Source: a virus. Taken from it: a stretch of DNA of 23,505 nucleotides. Below, in pieces: positions 6,295 through 14,202 of this stretch; position 1 is the first letter of the stretch; every line of letters starts with the position of its first letter. The notes under the pieces are model-generated. The model was given only the letters and a program-made list of their open reading frames with translations. It searched no databases and was not told where the DNA came from. Where the stretch lies: positions 1 through 23,505 of IMG/VR virus record IMGVR_UViG_3300042112_000102; one strand, given 5' to 3'. The position numbers and the translations under genes were made by a program.

Positions 6295-7342
6295 GCTGGC
6301 GCCGTCGCCGATTGAGGATAATCCGGTTGGGTGGTCCAGCATCTACCCGCCGCCGCCTGGACGCGTGATTGAGAACGCCAGCCCGGAGTTTTCGCCGCTG
6401 GCACCGTCAACCTACATGACGGCGGCGCAGAAGGTCGGGCGGTTCTTCAATGCCGCCACGGGCCGCGCCAAGCCCTACACGGTGGCGGACCTGCTGGGGC
6501 TGACACAGGCTGGCAACGAGGCATACGACGCGGCGGCGGGCTTCGTGAACTCGACCAATCCCATCCGCGCCTATCACGGCTCGCCGCACACGTTCGACCG
6601 TTTCGATATGTCGAAGATCGGCACGGGCGAGGGCGCGCAGGCGTATGGGCATGGGCTGTATTTCGCGGGGAATGAGGGGGTGGCGCGGGCTTACAAGGAA
6701 GCGCTGTCTCCCGTTGGAAACGGCGCTGCAACGGGCGCGACCGATGCGGCGGGCTTAGCTTCTCGGGCGTTGCAAACTGCCAATGGCGACCCTGCTAAAG
6801 CAATTGCTGCGCTGGAATACAATTTGCAGATTTCGCGCGCCGCAAATGGCGGTGTTGTCGCGCAGGATTTTGCAACGAAAGTCGCCGAAGCGCGGCGCCT
6901 GTTGGCTGACCCTGCTTCGCGCGGCTCCATGTACGAGGTCAACCTCCGCACGACGCCCGAGCGGTTGCTGGATTGGGATAAGCCGCTGAGCCAGCAGCCG
7001 GCGGCGGTGCGGGAGGCGGTGGGGAGGGTAGGGCTTCCTGATGCTTATTGGGCTGAACAATTTGCCAACAACCCGGTTCTAGCGTTGGGTAACATAGGCC
7101 ATGGATACGGGGGCGTTGCTACCGCCGCCCGGACGCCAGCCGGCGCAGAAGCTCTTCGCCAAGCCGGCATCGACGGCATCCAATACCTAGACGCTGGCTC
7201 CCGCGCCGCTGGCGAGGGCTCGCGCAACTACGTGATGTTCCGGGATGACATTATCGACATTCTGAAGCGTTACGGGCTGTTGGGCATGATTGGCGGCGGG
7301 GCAGCGACAGGCAACCGGCTGGCGCCGCAGGGAGAACAGTAG
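6275..7342 (+). CDS. ADP-ribosyltransferase-like protein (ART-PolyVal type)
   Basis: The 355-aa protein carries the signature of ADP-ribosyltransferases found in polyvalent phage proteins. YHGSPHTFDRFDMSKIGTGE starts at residue 100 with the NAD-site His101, then YGHGLYFAGNEGVARAY (124-140). MYEVNLRTTPERLLDWDKPL is at 219-238, and GIDGIQYLDAGSR...NYVMFRDDIIDIL at 298-330. The expected H and Y elements are present; the acidic third element should lie in the last block but I cannot fix it by eye. Residues 1-60 are Pro-rich and the tail is Gly-rich (GLLGMIGGGAATG). Family members move ADP-ribose from NAD to targets. It lies between portal and scaffold, overlapping the portal by 20 bases (GGAG eight bases before ATG), suggesting a packaged or ejected enzyme. 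Confidence 0.85.
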   Translation: MPTPRNRLAPSPIEDNPVGWSSIYPPPPGRVIENASPEFSPLAPSTYMTAAQKVGRFFNAATGRAKPYTVADLLGLTQAGNEAYDAAAGFVNSTNPIRAYHGSPHTFDRFDMSKIGTGEGAQAYGHGLYFAGNEGVARAYKEALSPVGNGAATGATDAAGLASRALQTANGDPAKAIAALEYNLQISRAANGGVVAQDFATKVAEARRLLADPASRGSMYEVNLRTTPERLLDWDKPLSQQPAAVREAVGRVGLPDAYWAEQFANNPVLALGNIGHGYGGVATAARTPAGAEALRQAGIDGIQYLDAGSRAAGEGSRNYVMFRDDIIDILKRYGLLGMIGGGAATGNRLAPQGEQ

Positions 7343-8031
7343 TGGCACTGAGCCCGACCGGCTTCTACGGGTTCCGCGTGGACGGTAACCGCCAGTATCC
7401 CGTGTGGATGACCGGCGGCACGGCTGCAACGCGCCCAACGCGCACGCAAGCCAAGCCGGAGTTTGAGAACCTGCCGCCGATGGCAGCCGCGCCCGCGCCG
7501 GTCAACGCGCTGGCACCGCAGCGGGTGGACATGGGGCAGGGCTTCGCGCAGCCGGAAGGTGGCGGGGGTGGCTACGGGGCGCCCGCGCAAGGCAACACGT
7601 CGTTTGGCGACTTCATGAGCGCGCTGGGCTTCAGCGGCTTCGGCAGCGCCAACAACACCACGAGCGGCACGGCCCCGCTGGGGGCGGTCACGTCTGAGCC
7701 ACTGGCGGACCTGTCGCCGGGCCTTGACGGCGGCAGCGACGGCCAAGGCGCCGGCATGGGTGGCATGGACGCGGCTGGTATGGGCGGCGGCGGGATGGAA
7801 GCCGGCGGCGGCTACGGCGGCATGGATGGCGCGGGCGGCATGTATCGCGGCGGCATCGTGACCGAGAACCGGCTACGAGGCCCCGACCCACGCGGGCCGG
7901 ATGACGGATACGTGGCGATGGACCGAGGCGAGGGCGTGCTTACCGCCGAAGCCGTGCGCCACTACGGGCCGGGGATCGTTGCCCGGCTGAACAAGTTGGC
8001 GGTGCCGAAGAAGGCATTCGCCCAGCGTTGA
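7342..8031 (+). CDS. Gly-rich virion-module protein
   Basis: This 229-aa protein is GTG-started, overlapping the previous stop by one base (TAGTG), with GGGAG seven bases upstream. Residues about 70-85 and 135-175 are Gly/Met-rich (GGMDAAGMGGGGMEAGGGYG). The conserved end reads DDGYVAMDRGEGVLTAEAVR followed by HYGPGIVARLNKLAVP. This G-P-D-D-G-Y-x-A-x-D-x-G-E-x-V-x-x-x-A-V-x-x-Y-G-P-G pattern recurs in proteins of the portal/head region and in tape-measure-like proteins of many phages, but has no agreed function. In position it lies between portal and scaffold and may be a minor internal head protein co-packaged with the upstream ADP-ribosyltransferase. Confidence 0.65.
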   Translation: MALSPTGFYGFRVDGNRQYPVWMTGGTAATRPTRTQAKPEFENLPPMAAAPAPVNALAPQRVDMGQGFAQPEGGGGGYGAPAQGNTSFGDFMSALGFSGFGSANNTTSGTAPLGAVTSEPLADLSPGLDGGSDGQGAGMGGMDAAGMGGGGMEAGGGYGGMDGAGGMYRGGIVTENRLRGPDPRGPDDGYVAMDRGEGVLTAEAVRHYGPGIVARLNKLAVPKKAFAQR

Positions 8032-8073
8032 CGTGCCGACCCTACCGGCGGGGTTCACCGGGCGACAATCTCC

Positions 8074-8850
8074 ATGGACACCATGAGCGAAACATTGGAC
8101 AGCGCCACGCAGGGCGCGACGGCTCCGGCTGTCGAATCTGTGCCTCAGCCCGCCATTGAGACCGCTCCGGACACCGGGCAGGAGCAGCAAGCGGACACCG
8201 TAGAGCAGCAAGACGAGACGCCAGAGGAACCAAAGCGCAAGCCGTGGTTTCAGCAGCGTATCGACGAACTGACGCGGGAGAAGCATGAAGCACGACGACA
8301 GGCGGAACAGCTTGCCGGCTATCTGCGCCAAATTCAGCAGGGTCAGCAGCAGTATCCGCAGCAGCAAGACGCACCGCAGGTTCCGCCCGGCTACGTGCCG
8401 GTAACGGAAGTGGCGCGCGTTGCGGCGCAGCAGCTTGAAACAGCCCGCTTCAACGAAGCGTGCAACGCCATCGCGGACCATGGCGAAAGCCAGTTCCCCG
8501 ATTTTCAGGCGGCTGTGCAGAACTTCCAGATGATTGGCGGACCTCCGCCGGCCCTTCTGGAAGCCGTGACCGCGCTTGGTAAAGAGGATGGCGCCCGGGT
8601 TTATTACGAACTCGGGAAGAACCCCGACGAGGCGATGCGCCTGCTCAACCTGTCGCCTGCCCGTATGGCCGTGGAACTGGCGAAGATGGCTGCGAGGCCT
8701 GCGCCGGCTCCAAAGGCAATCAGCCGTGTTGCCCCGCCAATCACCCCCATCAGCGCCGCGCGCGCCGAAGCCGGGGGCGAACCTGACGCCACCAAGAACC
8801 CCGAAGCGTGGACGAAATGGTTCAACGATCAGCGGAGGACGCGGCGCTGA
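8074..8850 (+). CDS. Putative scaffolding protein
   Basis: The 258-aa protein is highly charged and Gln/Glu/Pro-rich. Residues 1-65 are acidic and disordered. A basic coiled-coil segment follows at about 66-95 (WFQQRIDELTREKHEARRQAEQ), then Gln-rich linker, a helical domain and a basic end (WFNDQRRTRR). A basic C-terminal tail is what P22-type scaffolds use to bind coat subunits. It sits directly upstream of the coat gene, the P22 gene 8 position. P22 scaffold is about 300 residues. It would guide procapsid assembly and leave before packaging. No good Shine-Dalgarno supports 8074; the ATG at 8083 (MSETLDS) is equally possible. Confidence 0.8.
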   Translation: MDTMSETLDSATQGATAPAVESVPQPAIETAPDTGQEQQADTVEQQDETPEEPKRKPWFQQRIDELTREKHEARRQAEQLAGYLRQIQQGQQQYPQQQDAPQVPPGYVPVTEVARVAAQQLETARFNEACNAIADHGESQFPDFQAAVQNFQMIGGPPPALLEAVTALGKEDGARVYYELGKNPDEAMRLLNLSPARMAVELAKMAARPAPAPKAISRVAPPITPISAARAEAGGEPDATKNPEAWTKWFNDQRRTRR

Positions 8851-8882
8851 GGCACGCGCCCGCGTAGCCGTATCCCCCTCAA

Positions 8883-8922
8883 AGCGGGCTTAGGCAACCC
8901 GCTCGCACCGTCGTGACGACGG
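8883..8922 (+). promoter_or_regulatory. Two tandem stem-loops upstream of the coat gene
   Basis: Hairpin 1 is AGCGGG (8883-8888) with CCCGCT (8898-8903), extendable by TT/AA across a bulged C. Hairpin 2 is perfect: CCGTCG-TGA-CGACGG (8908-8922). They lie in the 96-base gap between scaffold and coat, just before the coat ribosome site GGATGGAG (8933-8940). There is no T run, so simple termination is unlikely. RNA processing or 5' stabilisation that raises coat expression over scaffold is a reasonable inference. Confidence 0.6.
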
Positions 8923-8946
8923 CGCATCCCATGGATGGAGCCTCCC

Positions 8947-10131
8947 ATGCCCAATACGTTGCTTAACGTTGACAAGATCACGAACGCTGCGCTCGCGATC
9001 CTGCATCAGAAGCTGAACTTCGTCGGGTCGATCAACCGCACCTATGACAGCTCCTTCGCTGTCGAAGGCGCCAAGATCGGTAGCACCCTGCGCATCCGCC
9101 TGCCGAACAAGTTCACCACCACCACCGGCCAGGCCCTGAACCTTCAGGACGTGACCGAGACGAACACCAGCCTGACCGTGGCGACCCAGCGCGGCGTTCA
9201 CACCGTGTTCAACTCGCAGCAGCTGGCCCTGAACATCTTCGACTTCTCCCAGCAGGTGCTTGAGCCGGCGATGGCGCAGCTTGCCGCGTCGATTGAGGCG
9301 GATGCGCTGTCCATGCTTACCAGCGTGTACAACACGGTAAACGGCTCGGGCAGTGCGCAGACCCTGCGTAACGTTCTGTCGGGGCGCAAGATCCTTCGCG
9401 ACAACCTCGCGCCGGCTGCCGAAACCTACATGGCCCGCATCGACACTCAGTCGAACGTGGACCTCGTGGACTCGCTGAAGGGGCTTTTCCAGTCCTCGAC
9501 GCAGATCAAGCGCCAATACGAGGAAGGCGTCATGGGCGTGACCGGCGGCTTTGAGTTTGCCGAAAACACGCTCCTGCCGTCTTTCACCTTCGGCGCCCGC
9601 AACACGGCGTATCTCACCAACTCCGCCACGGCGCAGACCGGCTCCAGCCTGATTGTGGACACCGGCACGGGCGCGATGGCGGTTGGCGACGTGTTCACCA
9701 TCGGCGGCGTGTTCCGCGTGCATCCTGAGACAAAGGTTTCGACCGGCGTTCTTCAGCAGTTTGTGGTGACGGCGGCGTACTCCGGCGGTTCGGGCACCAT
9801 CAGCATCTCGCCGTCCATCGTGACCTCTGGCCCGTATCAGAACGTCAGCAACGGCGCTGCCGACAACCAGGCGCTGACTTTCGTGGGCACCGCTTCCGCC
9901 ACGACCCAGCAGAGCGTGGTGTATCACCGGGACGCCTTCGCCTTCGCGACTGCTGACCTGCCGCTGCCGGATGGCGTGCATTTCGCCGGCCGCAAGGTGC
10001 AGGAGGGCATTTCGATGCGCGTGGTGCGAGCCTACGACATCAACAACGACCAGTTTCCGTGCCGTATCGAGGTGCTGTATGGCTACAAAGCCATCCGCCC
10101 CGAGATCGCGGCGCGCATCCTGTCGAACTGA
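8947..10131 (+). CDS. Major capsid protein, P22 coat-like
   Basis: The 394-aa protein has the hallmarks of the P22 coat group. The N-terminus is MPNTLLNVDKITNAALAILH. There is a Thr/Gln-rich segment near 55-80 (TTTTGQALNLQDVTETNTSL), an ALNIFDFSQQVLEPAM helix, an inserted beta-rich domain (about 215-300) and the C-terminal block AFATADLPLPDGVHFAGRKV then EVLYGYKAIRPEIAARIL. About 400 copies of such HK97-fold subunits form a T=7 head in P22. The start at 8947 is preferred over the ATG at 8935 because GGATGGAG lies six bases before it. The gene stands alone between hairpins (8883-8922) and the tail accessory gene, as expected for the most strongly expressed product. Confidence 0.9.
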   Translation: MPNTLLNVDKITNAALAILHQKLNFVGSINRTYDSSFAVEGAKIGSTLRIRLPNKFTTTTGQALNLQDVTETNTSLTVATQRGVHTVFNSQQLALNIFDFSQQVLEPAMAQLAASIEADALSMLTSVYNTVNGSGSAQTLRNVLSGRKILRDNLAPAAETYMARIDTQSNVDLVDSLKGLFQSSTQIKRQYEEGVMGVTGGFEFAENTLLPSFTFGARNTAYLTNSATAQTGSSLIVDTGTGAMAVGDVFTIGGVFRVHPETKVSTGVLQQFVVTAAYSGGSGTISISPSIVTSGPYQNVSNGAADNQALTFVGTASATTQQSVVYHRDAFAFATADLPLPDGVHFAGRKVQEGISMRVVRAYDINNDQFPCRIEVLYGYKAIRPEIAARILSN

Positions 10132-10140
10132 CCTAGCGCC

Positions 10141-10854
10141 ATGACCCCGGTAAGGCTCATCACCCTTATCCTTCGGGATGCCGGGGTCAACGGCGTTGGC
10201 CAAACTCCGCGTGCCGAGGACTTGAACGACGTTCTCGACACGCTGAACATGATGCTGGACGAGTGGGCAACGAAGCGCTGGCTCGTCTATCATCTGGTTG
10301 ACGTGTCCGTTCCAGTGACGGGCGCGCAATCCTACACGGTCGGGCCGGGCGGCAACATTGACACCACTCGACCCGATCAGGTGCAGGCGGCTTTCTTCCG
10401 TTACACGGGCGTAACCCCGTATGTCGATTACCCGCTGGGGGATATCGGCTCTCGCGAGGACTACAACCGCATCGCCGTCAAGACCGTGGGCACCTGGCCC
10501 TCGTGGTATTGGTATGATGCCGCGTATCCGCTGGGCATCTTCTACCCGTGGCCCGTGCCCAACTCCGGGATTGGCGAGCTGCACCTGACGCTCAAGCAGC
10601 CGCTCGCGCATTTCCCCGACCTGACCACCGATATCGCCATGCCGCCGGCTTATGTGAACGCCCTGCGCTGGAATGGCGCCGTGCGAGTGCGGCCGATGTA
10701 TGGCTTGCCGGAAAGCCCCGCCGTGGCGCGGCTGGCAGCGGCCTCGCTGGGGGCGGTGCGGGGGCCAAACCTGCAAGTCCCGATGGCGAAGATGCCGATG
10801 GGTATTCCGGTGCCGGGGCGGCGCTACAACGTGTATAGCGACACCTTCCGCTGA
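10141..10854 (+). CDS. P22 gp4-like tail accessory factor (head completion)
   Basis: The 237-aa protein begins with a helical segment, LITLILRDAGVNGVGQTPRA then DLNDVLDTLNMMLDEWATKR, typical of the gp4 group that binds the portal crown as the first tail factor. A beta-rich middle (VPVTGAQSYTVGPGGNIDTT, YPLGDIGSREDY) and W-x-x-P-V-P-N segment follow. P22 gp4 is shorter (166 aa) and has peptidoglycan-hydrolase activity; I see no clear catalytic Glu motif here, so the enzyme role should not be assumed. It stabilises packaged DNA and provides the docking surface for the gp10-like product downstream (TGATG overlap). Confidence 0.87.
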   Translation: MTPVRLITLILRDAGVNGVGQTPRAEDLNDVLDTLNMMLDEWATKRWLVYHLVDVSVPVTGAQSYTVGPGGNIDTTRPDQVQAAFFRYTGVTPYVDYPLGDIGSREDYNRIAVKTVGTWPSWYWYDAAYPLGIFYPWPVPNSGIGELHLTLKQPLAHFPDLTTDIAMPPAYVNALRWNGAVRVRPMYGLPESPAVARLAAASLGAVRGPNLQVPMAKMPMGIPVPGRRYNVYSDTFR

Positions 10855-12383
10855 TGCGAGTGGCCCTCAAAACCGGCGCTTACACGGCGCGCAGCGTCAT
10901 CGCCTCATGCCAGCGCAGCGTAAACCTGTATGGCGAGGCGAACCCCGAGGACGCGCCGGTTCCGTTCACCTACTACCCCACGCCTGGCTTGCGGGCGCTG
11001 TCCACGCCTCCCACGGCGGGGCAGGGCAGGGGGCTTTACCGGGCCAGTAATGGCATCCTGTATGCCGTGGTGGGCAACACGCTGTATCGCGTCGGCAGCG
11101 ATTGGGCGTGGACCTCAGTCGGCACGCTGAGCGGCACGTTCACGGTGCCCGTGGGCATGGCGGACAATCAGACGACGCTGTTCCTGACCGGCGGCGCTGG
11201 CAGTGGCTACACCGTGCAGCTGGCCACAAATGCTTTTGCGGCGGTGGCAGACCCGGCGTTCTACGGCTCGCCGCGCGTGGACTTTGCAGACACCTACTTC
11301 GTGTTTTCCAAGCCAAACACGGGCATCTTCTACATTTCGGACAGCAACGCCACGTCGTTTGATGCGCTGTGGTATGCCACCAAGATTGGCGCGTCGGACC
11401 TGCTGGTTACGGCGGCGGTAGTGCATCGCGAAATCTGGCTGATTGGCGAGCGGACGACGGAAGTTTGGATCAACACGGGCGGTGCCAACTTCCCGTATGA
11501 GATCATGAACGGCGCGTTCATTCAGCACGGGTGCGCGGCAGCCTACAGCGTGGCACAGATGGGCGATGCGTTGTTCTGGCTCAGTGAGGACCAGCAGGGC
11601 GGGCGTGTCGTCGTGAAGGGCCAGGGCTACCAGTCGCAGCGGGTCAGCACCCACGCGATTGAGACGGCGATGGCGGGCTATTCCACGGTGTCCGATGCGG
11701 TGGGCTTCACCTACCAGCAGGAAGGCCATCAGTTCTACCAGTTGACGTTCCCCACGGCCGATAAGACGTGGGTTCTGGATATCGTGTCGGGCCAGTGGCA
11801 TGAACGCATGTGGCTTGACAGCGACGGGCGCGAGCATCGGCACCGGGCGATTGCCCATGCTTACGCCTACGGCGAGAACGTGGTTCAGGATTGGGAGACG
11901 GGGCAACTCTATGCCTACGACCTGAACGTTTACACCGACAACGGCGCCCCGATCCTGCGGCGACGCGGCTTCCCGCACATGGGCCACAATGGCGGGCGCG
12001 TGTTCTACCGGCAGTTCCTGGCCGATATGGAAGTTGGGCGCGACGAGGGAAGCACGCTGGCGGGCGCGGGTGGCCCGGCGCTGGGGCCTGATGTGGTGGC
12101 GGATACGGCGCTAGGCCCTGACGTGATCCCGGTGTTCCTCGGCGTCGATAACGGCATGGCTTACGTTGCGCCGAGCAAGTTGTATCTCCGCTATTCCGAT
12201 ACGCGCGGGCAAACGTGGTCGAACCCGATTGAGGACGATTTCGGCGCAACCGGCGAGTTCTATAAGTCGATCCAGTTCCAGCGTCTCGGCATGGCGCGGG
12301 ATCGGGTGTTTGAACTGTTCTGGAGCGCGCCGGTTCGCACGGCCCTGAATGGGGCGTTTGTGGAAGCGGACCCCGAACGATGA
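10854..12383 (+). CDS. P22 gp10-like packaged-DNA stabilisation protein
   Basis: The 509-aa protein begins MRVALKTGAYTARSVIASCQ then RSVNLYGE. It carries repeated beta-blade units (GILYAVVGNTLYRVGSD, TTLFLTGGAGSGYTV, YFVFSKPNTGIFYISD, REIWLIGERTTEVW, DALFWLSEDQQGGRVV), the pattern of the phage stabilisation protein family to which P22 gp10 (472 aa) belongs. In P22 it forms the tail hub below gp4 and carries the needle and tailspikes. It overlaps the preceding stop (TGATG) and the next start (ATGA). The short duplicated patch ALGPDVVADTALGPDVIP at about 406-423 may be a family insertion. Confidence 0.9.
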   Translation: MRVALKTGAYTARSVIASCQRSVNLYGEANPEDAPVPFTYYPTPGLRALSTPPTAGQGRGLYRASNGILYAVVGNTLYRVGSDWAWTSVGTLSGTFTVPVGMADNQTTLFLTGGAGSGYTVQLATNAFAAVADPAFYGSPRVDFADTYFVFSKPNTGIFYISDSNATSFDALWYATKIGASDLLVTAAVVHREIWLIGERTTEVWINTGGANFPYEIMNGAFIQHGCAAAYSVAQMGDALFWLSEDQQGGRVVVKGQGYQSQRVSTHAIETAMAGYSTVSDAVGFTYQQEGHQFYQLTFPTADKTWVLDIVSGQWHERMWLDSDGREHRHRAIAHAYAYGENVVQDWETGQLYAYDLNVYTDNGAPILRRRGFPHMGHNGGRVFYRQFLADMEVGRDEGSTLAGAGGPALGPDVVADTALGPDVIPVFLGVDNGMAYVAPSKLYLRYSDTRGQTWSNPIEDDFGATGEFYKSIQFQRLGMARDRVFELFWSAPVRTALNGAFVEADPER

Positions 12384-12724
12384 GCGGCATCGCGCAGGGC
12401 ATCCCGCAGCGTCTGACGGCGTTTGTGGATATCAAAACGGGGGCGCTCACTCCGCCTTGGTATCGGTTCTTCTACTCGCTGTGGGAGCGCACGGGCGGCG
12501 CGCCGGCTACGTCCACGATTGAGGACGTGATCAGCTGGCAGAACATGGACGACACGGCGGTGCCGACGCCTCCCGAAGAAGCGGCGCTGCTGGCGTTCCT
12601 AATGGCGGACACGATGGAACCGACCCCGCCAGAAGATGCCGCGATGCTGGCGGCGGCGATGGCTGACACGGCGACCGAGCCTGAGAATGACCCGGCCCTA
12701 GTGGCCCTGATGGTGGCGGACTGA
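12380..12724 (+). CDS. Small tail-region protein with tandem repeats
   Basis: The 114-aa protein has a conserved-looking N-terminus (IPQRLTAFVDIKTGALTPPW then YRFFYSLWERTGG, residues 8-40), a pattern I associate with small genes in tail regions of alphaproteobacterial phages. From residue 62 to the end come three tandem units of about 19 residues: PTPPEEAALLAFLMADTME, PTPPEDAAMLAAAMADTAT, and a shorter EPENDPALVALMVAD. It lies where P22 encodes the gp26 tail needle, but is far shorter than gp26 (233 aa) and lacks its trimeric coiled-coil look, so I do not call it a needle. It overlaps gp10 by four bases. Confidence 0.7.
   Translation: MSGIAQGIPQRLTAFVDIKTGALTPPWYRFFYSLWERTGGAPATSTIEDVISWQNMDDTAVPTPPEEAALLAFLMADTMEPTPPEDAAMLAAAMADTATEPENDPALVALMVAD
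12563..12721 (+). repeat. Tandem 57-bp coding repeat
   Basis: Two units (residues 62-80 and 81-99 of the gene at 12380) are nearly identical in protein (PTPPE[ED]AA[LM]LA...MADT), and a third, shortened unit (100-114) is diverged. The unit is 57 bases, so copy-number changes would keep the frame. Third-base differences between copies show the repeat is old and held at protein level. Confidence 0.75.
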
Positions 12725-13059
12725 TGGCAACGATTTCCCCCAGCTACCTAGGCGGCGGCACCCTTACCACGGGCGCCGTAGCCTATGTGACGGCGAGCGG
12801 TTCGCAGACTCTCATCATCAAGAAGGCGATCTTCACCAACACCGACGTAGCGGCGCGCACGATCACAGTGCATCGCGTGCCGAGCGGTGGCGCGGCTGCG
12901 GCGGGCAACATGGTCATTCAGGCGTTCTCGCTGTCGGCAGGGCAGACCTACGACGCGACCGCGCTGGGCAACATGGTCCTGACGCCGGGCGCCACCTTGC
13001 AGGCGCTGGCCAGCACCGGGAGCGTGGTGAACCTGTTCGTATCGGGGCTGTCGGCGTGA
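12724..13059 (+). CDS. Small beta-rich virion protein
   Basis: The 111-aa protein begins MATISPSYLGGGTLTTGAVA and has TLIIKKAIFTNTDVAARTIT then VHRVPSGGAAAAGN, then FSLSAGQTYDATALGNMVLT and a terminal NLFVSGLSA. The I-F-x-N-T...R-T-I-T-V-x-R-V-P-S-G core and the final V-S-G occur together in small phage structural proteins of unknown exact role. No membrane helix or signal is present. It starts within the stop of the repeat protein (TGATG) and ends in a GTGA overlap with the next gene. A small decoration or tail subunit is likely by context. Confidence 0.65.
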   Translation: MATISPSYLGGGTLTTGAVAYVTASGSQTLIIKKAIFTNTDVAARTITVHRVPSGGAAAAGNMVIQAFSLSAGQTYDATALGNMVLTPGATLQALASTGSVVNLFVSGLSA

Positions 13060-13499
13060 CCTCCGTAGAGCCCGTGACGCCGGGCCTGTTGTCCGCCTTC
13101 CTCGCTGCGATGGGCGACGCCGAGCGCGCGGACTTGGAGCGGATCGGCGGGCGCGCGGTTCTTGACAACGCGGTGGCGCAGTCGGTCCACACGTTCGCGG
13201 GCGTGGTGGATGGCGTGCCGGCGTTCGTGGGCGGCGTCATCCCCGACGACGAGCATGTGACCGGCAAGGTGTGGATGATGGCGACGCCGCAGGTGGAGCG
13301 GGCCAAGAAGTTCTATCTCCGCGAGACGCGCCGGCAGGTGGCGTTGATGCTGGAATTGTTTGTGTGCTTACGAACCATGGTGGCGGCGGAATACACGAAG
13401 TCGCTTCGGTGGCTGCGGTGGCTGGGCTTCGCGCTTGGCAAGCCTGTAGAGCGCGCCGGGCGTGTCCTGATTCCTGTGGAGCGGTGGAATGAAGTTTAG
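13056..13499 (+). CDS. DUF2833-like phage protein (GNAT-like fold)
   Basis: The 147-aa protein, read from GTG, has MGDAERADLERIGGRAVLDN, a V-V-D-G-V-P-A-F-V-G-G-V strand pair at about 50-61, VWMMATPQVERAKKFYLRET and a final AAEYTKSLRWLRWLGFALGK. This is the pattern of DUF2833/T7 gp13-like proteins, with an acetyltransferase-like fold: a domain often encoded near the ejection proteins of podoviruses and thought to help place internal virion proteins. The closing S-x-R-W-L-R-W-L-G-F block is the most diagnostic. The GTG overlaps the previous stop (GTGA), and its stop lies inside the next gene. Catalysis is not implied. Confidence 0.75.
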   Translation: MTSVEPVTPGLLSAFLAAMGDAERADLERIGGRAVLDNAVAQSVHTFAGVVDGVPAFVGGVIPDDEHVTGKVWMMATPQVERAKKFYLRETRRQVALMLELFVCLRTMVAAEYTKSLRWLRWLGFALGKPVERAGRVLIPVERWNEV

Positions 13500-14202
13500 C
13501 CCCGGTCCTGCGTCTCTCTGGGAAACGGCGGTGTTCGATCCCATTTCGGCGGCGATCAGCGGCGGCGTGTCGCTGATTGGTGGCTTGGTGTCTTCCGGGG
13601 CCGCTGGGGATGCTGCGGATACGCAGGCTGCGGCGGCGCGGAATGCCGCCGGCATGCAGATGCAGCAGTTCCAGCAGACCCGCGAGGATTTGGCGCCTTA
13701 TCGAGCGTATGGCGTCAAGGGCGGCGATGAACTGGTCAATCGGCTTAAGGAACTGACGGCGCCATTCACGGCTACGCAGGCGCAGCTAGAGGCAACGCCG
13801 GGCTACCAGTTCACGCGCGATCAGGGGCTGAAGTCGGTTCAGTCTGCGGCGGCGGCGAAGGGGCTGGGGCTATCGGGGGCTGCGCTCAAGGATGCGGCGC
13901 GGTTCGCCACGGGGCTGGCGGATAGCACTTACAAGACGCAGTTCGACATTGACCAAACGAACAAAAACAACGCTTGGAACAAGTTGCTTGGGCTGACCCA
14001 GGTGGGCGCGAACGCGGCGGCGAATACCGGGCAGTTGGGCGTGCAGGCGGCGAACAACGCTGGGAACAACCTGACGGCGGGCGCCAATGCGCAGGCGGCG
14101 GGCACGATTGGCGGGACAAATGCCATCGTGGGCGGCATCAATAACGCGGCGAACCTATACGCGACGTATGCGCTGGCGAACAAGTTGGGGGCGTGGCGGT
14201 AA
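13489..14202 (+). CDS. Ejection (DNA-transfer) protein, gp7-like
   Basis: This 237-aa protein has a glycine-zipper hydrophobic segment near the N-terminus (about 18-40: AAISGGVSLIGGLVSSGAAG), then a helical Gln-rich part (MQMQQFQQTREDLAPYRAYG). The highly typical block is TPGYQFTRDQGLKSVQSAAA then AKGLGLSGAALKDAARFATG, at about 103-145. That block marks virion-internal DNA-transfer proteins of many podoviruses. The Ala/Asn-rich C-terminal half is low complexity. Such proteins leave the head before or with the DNA and build a conduit across the cell envelope. It is the first of three consecutive ejection genes; it starts at 13489 with GGAG upstream, overlapping the previous gene by 11 bases. 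Confidence 0.85.
   Translation: MKFSPGPASLWETAVFDPISAAISGGVSLIGGLVSSGAAGDAADTQAAAARNAAGMQMQQFQQTREDLAPYRAYGVKGGDELVNRLKELTAPFTATQAQLEATPGYQFTRDQGLKSVQSAAAAKGLGLSGAALKDAARFATGLADSTYKTQFDIDQTNKNNAWNKLLGLTQVGANAAANTGQLGVQAANNAGNNLTAGANAQAAGTIGGTNAIVGGINNAANLYATYALANKLGAWR

Noticed and set aside
4402-6342. A 646-aa open frame antisense to the portal gene
   Set aside because: It is a codon-bias shadow: GC-rich third positions suppress stops in the opposite frame. The protein is Arg/Leu/His-rich with no domain, and the portal on the other strand is certain.
2070-10143. Identical CTAGCGCCATG just before the starts at 2077 and 10141
   Set aside because: It is only 11 bases, in the first case including the previous stop codon, with no ribosome-site character; coincidence is likely.
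8890-10776. A 628-aa open frame antisense to the coat and gp4-like genes
   Set aside because: It spans two well-supported genes, is Arg/His/Gly-rich without motifs, and has the composition of an antisense shadow.
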